Assembly (NCBI GenBank): GCA_003117195.1
Contig: BDSI01000107.1
Span: 283,926 to 347,925 of the forward strand
Direction: 5' to 3'
DNA: 64,000 nt
Origin: Eudorina sp. 2006-703-Eu-15
Taxonomy: Eukaryota; Chlorophyta; Chlorophyceae; Chlamydomonadales; Volvocaceae
Notes under the pieces: generated by a model
Seen by the model: the letters and a program-made list of their open reading frames with translations, nothing else
The model's database searches: none
Told to the model about the DNA's origin: nothing
Shown: positions 28,967-40,790 of the stretch, piece by piece
Numbering within the stretch: the stretch's first letter is position 1
Layout: each line of letters starts with the position of its first letter
Made by a program: the position numbers and the translations under genes

Positions 28967-29834
28967 CCGGCTGGGATCTGGGGGGGATTCAGTTCTGTGT
29001 CGCGCTGGGATCAGGGGGGGAGGCTGTTCTGTTAGCACGGTCCGCGATGGGCCAGTTAGGGTTTGAGTGGGTCACTCGCCACGTGGGTATGGGGGTTTTC
29101 GGTCGCCCGCGACGGGCCGTTGCTGTTGGGTTTGGGTTGCCGTAAAACGGCCGAGTAGGGAGTTAGCATGGGTTCTGGGGGATGACAGCCCGCGAAGGGC
29201 GGTTGGCCGCGAAGCGGCAGGAGGGGCTTAGGTTTTCTTGCAGCGCCCGCGATGGGCAACTTAGTGCAGGCTTGAGGCCGCCTGCTTGGGAAGGAACTGG
29301 TCTTTGCTGGACGGTGTGTGCCAGCCGGCAGTGCCGCCTGAGGTGCTGCGTCGGGCCTTTGGAGGTGACTATCAGTGCAGCCCGCGACGGGCGCCTTAGT
29401 GGTGGAGATACCAAGGGCCCCCTGGGTTCCTTGGATGTGTTGGACCGACTCTTGGAACGTGTGCTGAGGATGGCGCTGGAGGCGCGACAATGCCGTTTGC
29501 ATCCGCAGATTGAAGAGGCGTTGAGCCCTCTGGGTTGATCAGTGAACAGGGCCCTTGGTGCCACAGCTGTTGTCTTTCAGGGCGCCCCGTCGTCTTGGGG
29601 CCTAAGAGTGCAGTCGTCTGTGGGGCTAAGACCCGTTCGAGGCAAGAGCGCTCAGAACAGTGAAGACATGCAGCCCGCGCGCGCGGCTGGTCTCGTGATC
29701 AGGTAGGCGGATTTTGCTCGAATGACGGTATTTCCGGAGGCCCGCATCGATGGAACATAAAGCGCAGCGCGTCGGTGGCATCATCAGCACCTCCCTCGCC
29801 AGTTACCTAGCTGCGTGCGGGGGGGGAGTCCACA
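28967..29834 (+). other. Untranslated 3' region of the retrotransposon with repeated short hairpins
   Basis: No open frame of note. Five near-copies of GCCCGCGANGGGC, each able to form a GCCC/GGGC hairpin, lie at about 29040-29052, 29105-29117, 29188-29200, 29245-29257 and 29380-29392. A G-run at about 29818-29828 resembles a polypurine tract but is 54 bp before the apparent 3' LTR instead of adjoining it. Confidence 0.7.
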
Positions 29835-30449
29835 CCCCCAGTGTCGTGGACGCACTCCTGCCGTTAGCTGCACATGACAGCTGTCGTGCACCGTTGATGG
29901 CGTGGCAATTTGGAGGAAACTGTCGCAGAGCAGTTGGATTTGGAGTGATCACGCGCTGAGCGTTAGATTAGGTGGTTGACAGTTGCTGGATCCATCTGCC
30001 GCACATGGGAGCATCTGGCTTGCGATACCTAAGGCAAGCGCCTTCCTGCTGAAGGCGCTTCGCCTGGTCGATTCAAGACGATACAGGATATTCACACGTG
30101 TTGATATTATTGCGGAACAACTCTCTGTAACAGATATCGGCGTCACATTGTGTGATGCTGTGTCGGTGCTCAGGCCGCCAACAGTGACATCAAATAGCAA
30201 GGCACTGCCAGGCTTGATCACCCTGGCCAGTAGCCTATAGTTCCGCGACGGAACAACGGAGGAGTAGGTGCATCCCGGGCGCGACGCCCGATCACCGACG
30301 CTAGGTAGAAGGAGCGCGGTCTCGCCTCTCGGCCGGGCCGTGGAACCAGTTCTAGGTATAGGAGCCCGACCTATAGCCTAGAGCTGCTGCGCCGTTCCAC
30401 ACTTCCCCCAGTGTCGTGGACGCACTCCTGCCGTTAGCTGCACATGACA
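29835..30449. repeat. 45-bp direct repeats bracketing the 3' LTR
   Basis: The 45-bp sequence beginning CCCCCAGTGTCGTGGACGCA is exact at 29835-29879 and 30405-30449, immediately outside the 520-bp repeat on both sides. No such sequence flanks the 5' copy. It is far longer than the 4-6 bp duplication expected for a gypsy element. Confidence 0.9.
29882..30401 (+). repeat. Putative 3' LTR (520 bp)
   Basis: It looks identical over 520 bp to 18584-19103, including the short TGT/ACA ends. Five further bases (CTTCC) are shared after the end of both copies. Perfect identity suggests a recent insertion or gene conversion between the copies. Confidence 0.7.
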
Positions 30450-30974
30450 ACGACACCCACGGTTTTTGATACGAAGTCGACATCATGAGGTCAGAAATGG
30501 GGCGAACAAGGCCATGTTCACAGGGAGGAACGTTATCGTGCCGTATCCCCAGCCAGCGATTCTAGCCGCTGTTGGCGTGTCGGCGCAAACTGAGTCAAAC
30601 TGAGTCAAACTGAGTCAAACTGAGTCAAACTGAGTCAAACTGAGTCAAGCGGATCGAGTGCGGCCAATGCAGATGAACTACTTCACCGAGTTCTAGGCTG
30701 CGACTGCGAATAGTCAGGCCAGGCGGTACTTCTGACACAGTGGGTCCACTGCAGGGATATCGTCATCACGTCCCGAACATGCCGCGTGGGGAAGGGGTAG
30801 CTCTCCCTGGTATGTGTGCGAGTATGCGCTCAAGAAGACAGTGAGAAGTCTCTTAGAGCTCGCCGTTGCTATACCGGTTACCAGGTTTTAGCTGCTGGGG
30901 TTAAGGCACCACCGATTTGCTAAACCCACAAGCGCCCCAACTTGGGCCCCGACGGACCTCATCCCCGAGACCCC
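30450..30974. other. Gene-free stretch with a 10-bp tandem repeat
   Basis: Six copies of AAACTGAGTC run at 30587-30648. Nothing else in this stretch could be assigned. Confidence 0.7.
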
Positions 30975-31625
30975 GACCCGACCGACCGACCGACCGACCG
31001 ACCGACCGACCGACCGACCGACCGACCGACCGACCGACCGACCGACCGACCGACCGACCGACCGACCGACCGACCGACCGACCGACCGACCGACCGACCG
31101 ACCGACCGACCGACCGACGACCGACCGACCGACGACCGACCGACCGACCGACCGACCGACCGACCGACCGACCGACGACCGACGACGACCGACCGACCGA
31201 CCGACCGACCGACCGACCGACCGACCGACCGACCGACCGACCGACCGACCGACCGACCGACCGACGACCGACCGACCGACCGACCGACCGACCGACCGAC
31301 GACGACCGACCGACCGACCGACCGACCGACCGACCGACCGACCGACGACGACCGACCGACCGACCGACCGACCGACGACGACCGACCGACCGACCGACCG
31401 ACCGACCGACCGACCGACCGACCGACGACCGACCGACCGACCGACCGACCGACCGACCGACCGACCGACCGACCGACCGACCGACCGACCGACCGACCGA
31501 CCGACCGACCGACGACGACCGACCGACGACGACCGACCGACCGACCGACCGACCGACCCGACCGACCGACCGACCGACCCGACCGACCGACGACCGACCG
31601 ACCGACCGACCGACCGACCGACCGA
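30975..31625. repeat. (CCGA)n tetranucleotide microsatellite, about 650 bp
   Basis: Nearly pure CCGA repeats with scattered single-base deletions giving CGACGACC. The period does not divide by three, so all frames read through it as PTDR/DRPT or SVGR-type peptides; these are artefacts, not proteins. Confidence 0.98.
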
Positions 31626-31626
31626 T

Positions 31627-32513
31627 CTGGTGACGATGGGTGGCCCTCTTGGAAGGGCTGCGGCGGCTGGTCCTGGGGATGGCTGGGGAAGGGCTGCGGC
31701 GTTCGATGATAAAGCGAATGGTGGCCAGGAGTCCAACTTTCGAAGTCGCACAACAGTCCCCGGAGCTGCTTGCTGGCCGCCCTGGTTCGGTGGCGACCAG
31801 ACCAGCGGTCGTTCGAGGGCGATCGACTACCTGACTGCGCGACGGACTCGGCGGACCCTAAGCAGCGCTACCAGCCAGTTCCGGGTTACGGCACCACACA
31901 CTTTCGGTGCAGCGTCGCCCTCCGTCCTCCTCCCCGCGATCTTTAGTGCGGGAAATATCCGTCTCGGCTAAACTGCGAATCCGTGGTAGGTGCTGCACCC
32001 TCGGCGTTTGATTGCTGCCCGCGGATAACGTGATCACTGCGCGCAGTTCGCTGCTCGACTGAACGTCGCGGCAGCTGGCCGCTTTTGTGATCAGATGACA
32101 CAGAGCGGCTTTGCCGTAGGTTACCAAGAGCTGGGGTGGGCAAAAGCTATGGGGACGTGAGTTGTCAAGTCGCCGGCCGCGACCCCGCTCAGTCAGGCGC
32201 CACGTAAGCGCTCGTCACTAGGCCCCGCGCTGTGCTCCAGGGGCTGCGCCCAGTATCACGGAAGCTGACACCCTATCTGACGATTTGAAGCCATTTATGT
32301 CGAAGTTAGAATCTCGTTAGCTTGGTGCGTTTCGCTTAGCAGTGCTCGAACATAGCGTTGTGCCGCAAATTTCCGGCAATACAGTCACAGTTCCGGAAAA
32401 AACGCAAAAACAATCTCGTTATACATCGTTCTCAGCATTGGTAATCCGCCTTTCCGCAGTTTCGTCATTGTGAGCGCTCTCGCATCCAACACCTCAACGC
32501 TTGGACGAACAGC
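31627..32513. other. Gene-free region upstream of the second unknown gene
   Basis: No supported exon. The last ~130 bp before 32514 (from about 32380) is comparatively AT-rich and is the likely promoter/5' leader of the gene starting there, but no TATA box is convincing. Confidence 0.5.
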
Positions 32514-35500
32514 ATGGTCAGCCGCGAGGAGGCTGCTGCTGCTTTCAAAGCTGCCGCGAAGGCGCTCCGCGTGGAGGGGGATGAGCTCGGCGTTTTGCTG
32601 GCCTTCCTACGCTCATTGTTGGAGGAGGACCTCGCCTTCTTTCCGACAGGCGCTGATGATAAGGCAATCATGAAGTTCGTGCGGTCTTCTTTAGAAAGCA
32701 AGGGTAGGAGAATTCGCCTGTGGTTGCCCTTCCAATCTCGTTGCAACGCCCGCATGCGTTTAATGGAGGCGCAACGCAAAAATACCAGCTCTAGCGGATG
32801 AGTACGTACGCGGGTAGGCTACCGCGAAGAGCGCGGCGGAATAGTGGCGATCGCCGGGGTCTACCTTTGCCGCTGTGGGCACTGCTGCGCGGGTCCCAGT
32901 GGCAACCGATTGCCCGATAGACCGATGAACATCCTCAATGCGTGCTCGGCGTCAGAACGGTGCCCCTCCGGTGGCGAGCGGCCCTTGGCAGATGGACGAA
33001 CTAGACAAGCCGCAAAGCGACATCGGAACGGAGGTCGCCTCGGTGCCGGCCCAACGAAGGATGCCAAGGAAAAGCGCATACGGCAAAAATATAGCTGCTG
33101 CTTACAGAGCAGTAGCTCGTGCTGCGGAAAGAGAAGCTCCACCTCGAAGCGCGCGGTATGCGGGAGGCTAGGGGAGGGATCGCGCGCCTGAAACATGCAG
33201 CGGCATGCAACTGTCCACTTGTCGCCCGACCGCTCCCATGTCGCGCAGCCTCGGCGGCTGGCCTGGGCTTGGGGAGCGCGGCAGGAGCCGGTGAGTTTTC
33301 CTGGGGATGGCCCAGCGATTTGCGCAGGAGTTTGGACGAAGCACAGTAGCAAAGCGGCACTAGCGGTACTGACGTTTCCAGTTACGCTCCGTGGGCAATG
33401 TGGAAACCCAGTAACCCATTCTATCGCGTAGCTATCTGAACGGCGGTGCATCCAGTGATCTGCGTAGTTGCTTCCCCTGCAGACGCGGCGGCTGGCGCTG
33501 ATACGAAGCTGTACAACAACGTCACCTTGTTCGTGCTTGATGAACGCTTGGAGTACACACAACGGGACAGCAAGATGCTCAGCCCAAAGGGGTTCCTAAC
33601 TAAGATGAAGAACAACCACGTCAGCTATGTGGTGCCGGTAGAAGAGCAGCCGTCGCAGCTCCTCACGCTGCATGACTGCGGCAGCAAGGCGGTGGACATC
33701 GACGAGGTGCAGCTGCAAGACGGCATGCGGCTGGCCGTGGTGGTTGGTGCGGATTACGCTTTCAGAAGGTTTGAGGGACAGGTACGTGTGTCACTTTGCA
33801 TGTACACACATTCTACTGGTTTATGTACTTTGTTGACGTTGCAGCAGATCTGTATACTCCATGCATCCGGTGTTGGAGGCCACCTGTTCGGTTAGAGCAC
33901 GCTGAGCCCGCCTGACCGCAGCACGCTGCTGGTGTCCCGCCCTCAGGTGGAGACGATTCAGGGTTGGGTGGAGGGCCACATCGATGCGGACGAGTACAAG
34001 TGTGCGGAATGGGCCCTCTTGTACCTCGCCGGCGATAAAGGTGAGGGTCCAGCACACAGGGTTGGCACTCTGCACGCCAGGATCGGCCCAGTTGAGGTTC
34101 ACAGCATCCCCGCCCGGGCGGGAAGGAGGGCACCAAGGCCTTGAGCTGATGTGGCCACATGTCCATGCTGGGTCCGTTGCTGCACTGGTCCTCATTCGCT
34201 TGAAATGCCTGCGACATGATGCTGCATGTCAACAACATGACTTCGGCAATTATAAGGCATCGGCACGCAAAAGGAAAGAAAATTGCCCAAGTAAGTGAGT
34301 GCGCATATCCAAGCACCAGCCACGGCATGGTGTTTCACCCACCCGGGTTCACCCGGACACAGGACATGAACGTGCCTGAAATGCAAAGACGTATTCCACT
34401 GTTTGTGTAATACCGTCAGGTGCTAAGCGGTGGTGCTTCAAGCAAATTACGGGCAAGATCAACTTCGCCACGATGAGGGTCGAGATTGACGGTATGGCCT
34501 ACTCCGTGGAGCGGGTGGTGCTGGTGGAGCGCAAGCCGCGCATCACCGAGCCGTATGTGCGCGAGCTGTCGGCCAAGGCGGTGACGCTCAGGTAAGCCCC
34601 TGGGAGGCTCGGCGTGTGCATGTGTGCGCCTTGGCTAGGGGCCAGGGCTTTACTAGAAGGCCGCAAGGGCTACATGGCCCTCAGGCTCTTGTAAGCAAGG
34701 GAACCCTAGGAGGTGTGGTTGCATGCGGGTGGGGGCACAGGACATGTGCGATTGGCCTAGCGGTTCACACGCACACAGCGGCGGCCATGCAACTACAATC
34801 AGTGCTGCGCTAGCGTTGCATCCAGGAGTGGTGCAGCAGCGTCCGGGCAGTTGCCCCAGGCCATCACTGAGCCGGTGTGCCCTCATCTGACTCTTGATTG
34901 GGCCACTGAGCACTGACGACACCACCATGCTCCATGCACCAACACGATCCCTTGTAGGCTGCTCGTGGAGGCGGACGCGCCCAACACCGCCATGCTCCGA
35001 AACCCCACCACGGGCCTGATGAAGCCCCTGGAGGTCTTCCTCATGGCGGACAACTGGGCGGACGACCCGGGCGAGGTGGCGGCCTGTGCAGTCCTCATGG
35101 AAGAGTTCCGCATCAAGCCGTTGCTGCCGACTGGCGACGGCAGCTACACACCGCATGACAGCTGCGGCCGGTGGCCGGTCGACGACAGCATCCGGCGGCG
35201 CGGACAGGTGTGTGCGTGCCTTACCTTTCCGCTCTAATGGGCTTGTGTCATGGGCTTCTGCTGCAGGTTGTGCTGCTCGTATGCTGGGTAGGCGGAGGGT
35301 TGCTACAATGTGTGTGTTTAGAAATGCAACCCGCCTGTCCGTGTGTGTGTGTGTGCGTGCATGCTCACCAGGCCCATGAACCCTGACCGTCAGCAAACCA
35401 TCGGTGGCCCAAACTCATTTTTCGGTACGCCTCACCCACCCCGGACACAGGAATACCTCCGGAAGGTTGAACTGCTCCGGCAGGTCCGCAGCGATGCGGG

Positions 35501-35756
35501 AATGGATGCCAGCACGGGCAGCGGGGCCAGAGGGGCGTCGGGGCCCAACAGCGCGGTGGGCATCGGCCGCCTCGCCAGCAGCCAGCAGGCGGCCTGCAGC
35601 CCGGCGCATCCGCCGCACCACCTTCGCGCGCACGACCCGTTCCGTGCCACTGATGGTGCGGGGCTGCGGCGCAGCGTTGCACCAGTCTGCCGGCCGCTGC
35701 ACCTGCACCCGCCGCCGCAGCACCGCCCCAGCATGCCCAGTATGCGCAGGCTGTAG
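32514..35756 (+). CDS. Duplicated gene of unknown function, copy 2 (455 aa, 6 exons)
   Basis: Exons are 32514-32703, 33483-33781, 33947-34040, 34420-34591, 34958-35207 and 35394-35756; all GT-AG, all phases closed. The first exon (MVSREEAAAAF..., GVLLAFLRSLL) corresponds in start, length and phase to that of copy 1 but has diverged strongly. Later exons match closely: LFVLDERLEY, KNNHVSYVVPV, GWVEGHIDADEYKCAEW, LEVFLMADNWADD and a His/Pro-rich C-terminus ending SMRRL. Changes relative to copy 1 cluster, for example ADYAFRRFEGQ for AYYPSRKIVGQ and EPYVRELS for VLFVVELW, while intron 2 is identical between copies. Function unknown; no family recognised. The intact frame and splice sites argue that it is functional. 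Confidence 0.7.
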
Positions 35757-38540
35757 CTGCTGCGTGCAGGCTGTTGCGTTGTTGCGAGCAGTGCTGGGTA
35801 TCAGCTCACCAGGGCCGGGACACACGGCTCACAGAACTCGGAACGTGGACGGGATGCTCAGCGGTCCGTGTGGTTGGCCACAGAGGCATCCACCGCCAAG
35901 CTGCTCACGTCGGCTGATGTGGACACTGGCAGAGACTGGCAGCTGTATTATGAGTTCCCCAGCTGCGGCTGTTCCTGCCCAGCTCCAGCGGGTACAGCAG
36001 GCGCTATCCCCTCAGCTGGACCAGGCCCTGGCGGCCAACCGGGCCGTCGGCACCCGTGCAGGCCCGCTGGCCCCGCCGCGGCCCCCTCTCTGCTGGCGCC
36101 CCTACGCTGCCCCTCTGGCGCCACTCCTGGCTGTGGAATGAGCAGCTGCGCCCGACTGCCGCCGTCACCGCCTCTTGCTTGCTGTGGCGGCGCTTGGCGG
36201 CGGAGGGTGTGGCGGCAGCCGCCTCCTGATGTCGGGGTTTAGGTGGACTGCCGCAGCAGGCCGCAGCTGCTGCTGCTGCTGCTGCTGCTGCTGCCGCGGT
36301 TCCGAGTATTGTGGTGACCGGGCACTCGCGGATGCCGCCGCCGCAGCTGTATCGGCTGTTCACACAAGCACCTGCCGTCACACACGGCCAGCCGTACTAC
36401 GGGCAAGCGCACGGCCAGGTGTACGGTCAGGGTTGCTGCTGGCAGCAACCCAGCAGTGCCCGGTATGGTGCTGATGTACGGATATTCGCACGCAACGCAA
36501 CGCATGCACGGGAATGCGCCGCTGCAGCCGGACCTGGCGGCGTCTGCCACGCACGGGTGTGGGTCGGTCTCGGCTGCGATGCCGTACAGATCGCCGCAGC
36601 TGCAGCCGCCGCCGTACAGGCCCCTGTCGCCCATTTTCGGTTTACTGCGGCCACCGCTGCCGCTGCGGCGGCTGTTTGTCGGTGAATGGCAGGGGGGCCG
36701 CCGGGCCCACACCGGGGATGAGGCAGTGACGCTGCGTTCCAGAAGTCATGGAGGGTAGGTTGAGCTCATCAAGCAGTGTTCGGGCACTGCCTCCTCCCCG
36801 GTGTGAGCCCGGCGGCCTGTGGTGGAAGGGAACCATTTGAAGCGTCCCAGATACGGGTTGCCGGTGCGGTTTGTGTGATGTTGACTTTCGGGGCTGACTG
36901 CCTGCGCTGGTCGGGCTACCATCGGCTGAAGACTGAATAGATTATGAACTATGGCCCATAGTTCATACTCGATTGGGTCTTCAGACAGTAGTCGGGGAAT
37001 ATTTCGCAGGTAGTGAGAAGGTGCCTTTCATGTGCTAATGGCGCCAAGTGCAGTGGTTCACCGAGGGAGTGTGCGAGTGTGCCTGTCTGTCTGTCTGTCT
37101 GTCTGGCGGGAGGCAGCTCGATGTCCCCAGCTCGCCACCTGACCAGGTCCTGAACTGCACCCACCCACCCGCCCTAATGACCGTTTTGCGTGTGTGACAT
37201 CCGTACACACATCCGTACACGTGCCTGCCTGACCGCCGTTCAATATTGGTCAGTTGCAATGCGGTCGCTTCTCTCGGGCTGTTCGTTGTTTTATGTCTGG
37301 GAATGGTATTGTTGTGCGTGGGCCTGTACTTGGGGCGGGCCAGGACTGCAGTCCTCGTGGGCTCTGCAACGGGCCCAGGTAACTAGAGGGACAGGCCGGA
37401 AGGAGCAGCCGCTATTGCGCTGCCTGCCGGTACGCAGCCAAGCAACCCCCGCCGGATGTTGTAGCCGAATTCCTCGTCTGGGCGGCTTTGTGCCCAAGCG
37501 CAGTTGTCGAGCTTGGGCGCTTCCGTTTGGTTCCGTACGTTGCTGTTACGGCCCTTGGTGCAGGCCTCTCTTCGGGATGGCCAGAGAGTGCGGATGTGTT
37601 GCTGTGTGGGGGGATTAAGAGTCACATTCGGCTTTTGGTTTTCTGCAAAGACTGCATTACATCCCAACAAGAGCCTCCCGGCTCCAGAACCACAGACGCT
37701 CATCTGTCGTATTTTGCAGAAACCCTTGGTGCCCCTCACAAGCTCGGAAAACCTATACGTTTCCTTCGACCTGGCTGCACCCAACTGCGCAAGCAACATC
37801 ACCCTGCTGCTGCGCGTGACGCCTCAAAAAATAACATAACGGGTCCGACCGGCTCCTGGCGCGGCAGGAGGGAGGCCAACGTGTGCGTGGACAGGTAGCC
37901 GAGCGTGTTCCTTCAACAACTGCGAGCAAACGCCCCTCGCGCACATGTATTATGTGTGTGTTGTGGATGCGAGTGTGGCGGGTACCTTCCTGTGCCCCCA
38001 ATCCCCGGTTCCCGGTCCCGAGGATGAGGAACAAGTCGCGTCAGGCGGCTTGCAGATCTACGCTGCCGCAGCACACTGAACCCCACTTCAGGGGCGATGC
38101 CCACAAAAATCCCACAGCCCTCAAACATCCAACGCCCTGCCCCGACCAACCTACAAATTGGCCGCCACAGACAGCCCCCCCCCCTTAGACGCCACCTCCG
38201 TACAGTCCACGACTGGGTGGCCCTATGCGGCGGCCCTCCCCCCCTTCCCCACCAAACCTAACCCTCCGGCTGGCGCCTCGCGGCCACCTCAGCCTGCGGG
38301 TCGACTCTACAGTACAGCCCCGAAACGGCCGTACAGGTGGCCGTACAGTTGACCGATGGCGCGAGCTCAAGGCCGCTGCTGGCTCCCCAGGGCTCTGGGC
38401 CCCCACCGCCGCTGAGGTCGTCCGTACAGACGTGGGCGGCGCTGAGCCCCCCCGCCAGGTCCACCAGCAGGCCTGCCAGGCCCCGCGTGACGACACGTGG
38501 GTGGGTGGGGGCCTCTCCCTGGCCCCCTCCCTGGGCCCCT
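35757..38540. other. Intergenic region between tail-to-tail genes, copy 2
   Basis: This is the counterpart of 8560-12143 with many indels. A frame at 36311-36685 (QPYYGQAHGQVYGQG) is Gln/Tyr/Gly-rich and partly shared with copy 1, but the frames diverge downstream, so no gene is called. Confidence 0.5.
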
Positions 38541-40632
38541 CTAGGCCCGGCCCCATTCCGCCGCCTCCGCGCCGGCAACACCGCCCTCCTGCGCCGTCTG
38601 CGGCGCGTGCGCGTTGTGCTGCTCCATGGACCTGTGGGACAAGTGTCGCACAGTGCCGTACGTTGGTGGCTGTCGGGCATGATACGAGCAGCCATCACGT
38701 GTGGAGGGAAAGTAGATTGTGGGAAGTTCAGGAGAGAGAAGAGCGGGTTGCACTCGGGATCAGCGGGTCGTGACCGCCCCGGTTGCTGCAGTACAGTGCA
38801 GTACAGTGCAGTACGGTGCAGCCCCACGGGTCGCAGCCGCACCGAGTGCCCGGATGGATTCGGAGATGGGTGACGGAAAGGCCGCCTAGCGCTGTTTGGT
38901 TCGGTTTGGTTTGCAGCCCACATCGCCGCACCCTCCCCGCCGCACCCTCCCCGCCGCACCCTCCCCGCCTAACCCTCCGACCATGGCGCAACGCAGAGAC
39001 CGGCATCGCACAGCCTCCCCCAGTCGTGCACTCGTACGGCACTTTACGGCTCCTTGTCACGTACCAGAGGAAGTCGTTAAGCTTCTCCATAATGGCCGTG
39101 TCCAGGGATTCCACCTGCGCCAGGTGATGATGAGAGGCAGCAGCACCAAACGAGGAGGCAGCAACATGGGTGAGGCGGGTGTGGGTGCGGCAGTGCCGAC
39201 GGCGCGGTCGGCGTGGTCGGGGTTGGTCCTAGCCTCATCAGCTCATCAACGTAAATGGATATCGTACGGCACCAGTACGGCAGCAGTCCGAGTCCAGCAG
39301 GAGGGACAAGCCTCGTGCCACCTCGCCGTCAAATGCTCCGTTCGCATCTGCAGAAGATAGCCAACAACATGCCCCCTTGTCGCGAGCCCTCCCTCCCTCC
39401 CTCCCTCTACAAGGCGACCCCCTTCATCCCATCTTGCAATCCACCGCCGGGCTACGCTCCACGACTAGGCACTGTCCGTACGGCCACATCCCCCGATCCG
39501 ACCCCCGTACACCCTCCTGGCCCTTCCACCGTGTCTCCCCTCACCGCGTACACCACATCCCTGACGCAGGCCTCCCCCTCCCCCCCGGGGGGCAGCTCCG
39601 CCAGCGAGGAGGGGTCCACCGACACCGCCACGTCGACCACATCGTGGTGGTCCTTACTGCACATGGTTACCCTGGGGGGCCGGGAGGGGGGCGAGGGGGG
39701 GCCCGGAGGGGGATAGGAAACTAAGTTCAAAGTGTGCTGCTACTGCCAGTGGACCGGATGGGGCCGAGGGCGTGCATGTGTATGTGTATGTGTATGTGGG
39801 TTGTGATGCCTCCATTCCGCCCCGCCCAGCCCCGCCCCGCCCCCTGCGGTGTCCTCCCTGTCCGCAGCACCTCCCATGTCCCCCACACCCCCTCCTCCTC
39901 CTCCCCCTCCTCCCCCTCCTCCTGCCCCTAGCCTCCAGCTCACTTGGCCTGTCCGGTGATGGTCCTCCCCTGGACCGAGGGGGAGGTGGCCTCCCAGCCC
40001 AGATCCAGGTCCAGGCGCTCACACCTGCGGGGGGGTGGGGCGTCCCGAGGGGGCCGTGGCCCGTGTGTGTGTGTGTGCGCGGGGGGAGGGGCGGGGGGGG
40101 GAGCCTGACGGACGGACAGACCGACCGACAGCCAGGCAGAGGTGGACAAGTCGGTGGGCCGCAGTACGCGAACGGCCAACGCCAACTGTATGCGCGAGTG
40201 GTATGAAAAAGCTGTGACGCTGGCAGCTGTTCCTGGGGATCAATTCATTGGGTCATCGGGGCAGTCTTAAGGGTGGGGGGGGCTGCAAGTCATGTCTCAG
40301 GGGTCAGGGGTCAGGTCACAGGTCGCAGCTGATGTTGCAGTCCAAGGTCGCAGTTCCGATATCCTGACACAGTGCGGCGCATGCGGTGAACCCCTCTTCC
40401 CCACGCGGGAGCTGAGGGCGCACCTGAAGGCCTTGTCGCCGTCCGACATGTCACCGTGGTACGACAACAGTTGGGTGGTACGGCAGGTGGCGCGCGGCGT
40501 GCGGTGCTGCAGACCCACGAGCTTCTGTCCCAGCTCGTCCATCACCCACCCCTGCCCGTCCTCGGACATAGTCTCCAGGGCAAAGCAGTGGCCACCGCTG
40601 CCGCTGCCACCGCTGCCACCCGCCTTGCTCAT
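38541..40632 (-). CDS. Duplicated 185-aa protein of unknown function, copy 2 (5 exons)
   Basis: Exons in transcription order are 40632-40424, 40024-39944, 39671-39545, 39114-39065 and 38631-38541. Exon lengths (209, 81, 127, 50, 91) are the same as in copy 1 and the phases close. The protein differs from copy 1 by only a few residues, for example Gln for Arg after KLVGL and Phe for Leu near the end of exon 1. Introns 2 and 3 are shorter. This low divergence contrasts with the neighbouring unknown gene pair. No domain recognised. Confidence 0.75.
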
Positions 40633-40759
40633 GCAGAGTTGGGCCGGCGCCTAGCAAAAGGGAGAAGGCAGGCCAGCATGCACTAGGGTTTCGGTTAAGA
40701 CCTGTGGACAGGTCCACAAATTGCTCTTAAAAAGGTTAAGATATAGATTAGGAACATCT

Positions 40760-40790
40760 TTATTGGCGCTTGAACAGCCTCGCGGCATAG
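40760..40790 (-). pseudogene. Cut-off terminal exon of the Gln-rich gene carried by duplication copy 2
   Basis: On the minus strand, YAA/RLFKRQ followed by a stop matches the last exon (15229-15197) of the Gln-rich gene, with one Pro-to-Leu change. Homology ends at 40790, so the rest of that gene was not duplicated. Confidence 0.75.

Larger units (their letters stand above)
18584..30401 (+). mobile_element. Ty3/gypsy-like LTR retrotransposon with methyltransferase-like and PHD modules
   Basis: A 520-bp direct repeat at 18584-19103 and 29882-30401 brackets a polyprotein region. Domains in order are a Pro/Ala-rich gag N-terminus, a capsid-like region, a zinc-knuckle-like motif, DTGS protease, YVDD reverse transcriptase, RNase H, a C5-methyltransferase-like fold, an HHCC-DDE integrase, a GPY/F-like segment, a PHD finger and a small basic/aromatic C-terminal module. 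RT-RNase H-integrase order and the RT sequence place it in Ty3/gypsy. Seven open frames are each offset by -1 from the previous one. No matching short target duplication was found, and no clear primer binding site follows the 5' repeat. It lies 38 bp upstream of the start of the minus-strand Gln-rich gene. Confidence 0.85.
32960..40790. repeat. Segmental duplication, copy 2
   Basis: It matches about 5900-15227 in the same direction. It is 1.5 kb shorter, mainly because it lacks the intronic satellite and the GC-rich expansion near 9 kb. The right edge cuts off 2 nt inside what is, in copy 1, the last exon of the Gln-rich minus-strand gene. Confidence 0.9.

Noticed and set aside
30888..31753. 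Frames of 238-287 aa made of PTDR or SVGR repeats
   Set aside because: They are artefacts of the (CCGA)n microsatellite.
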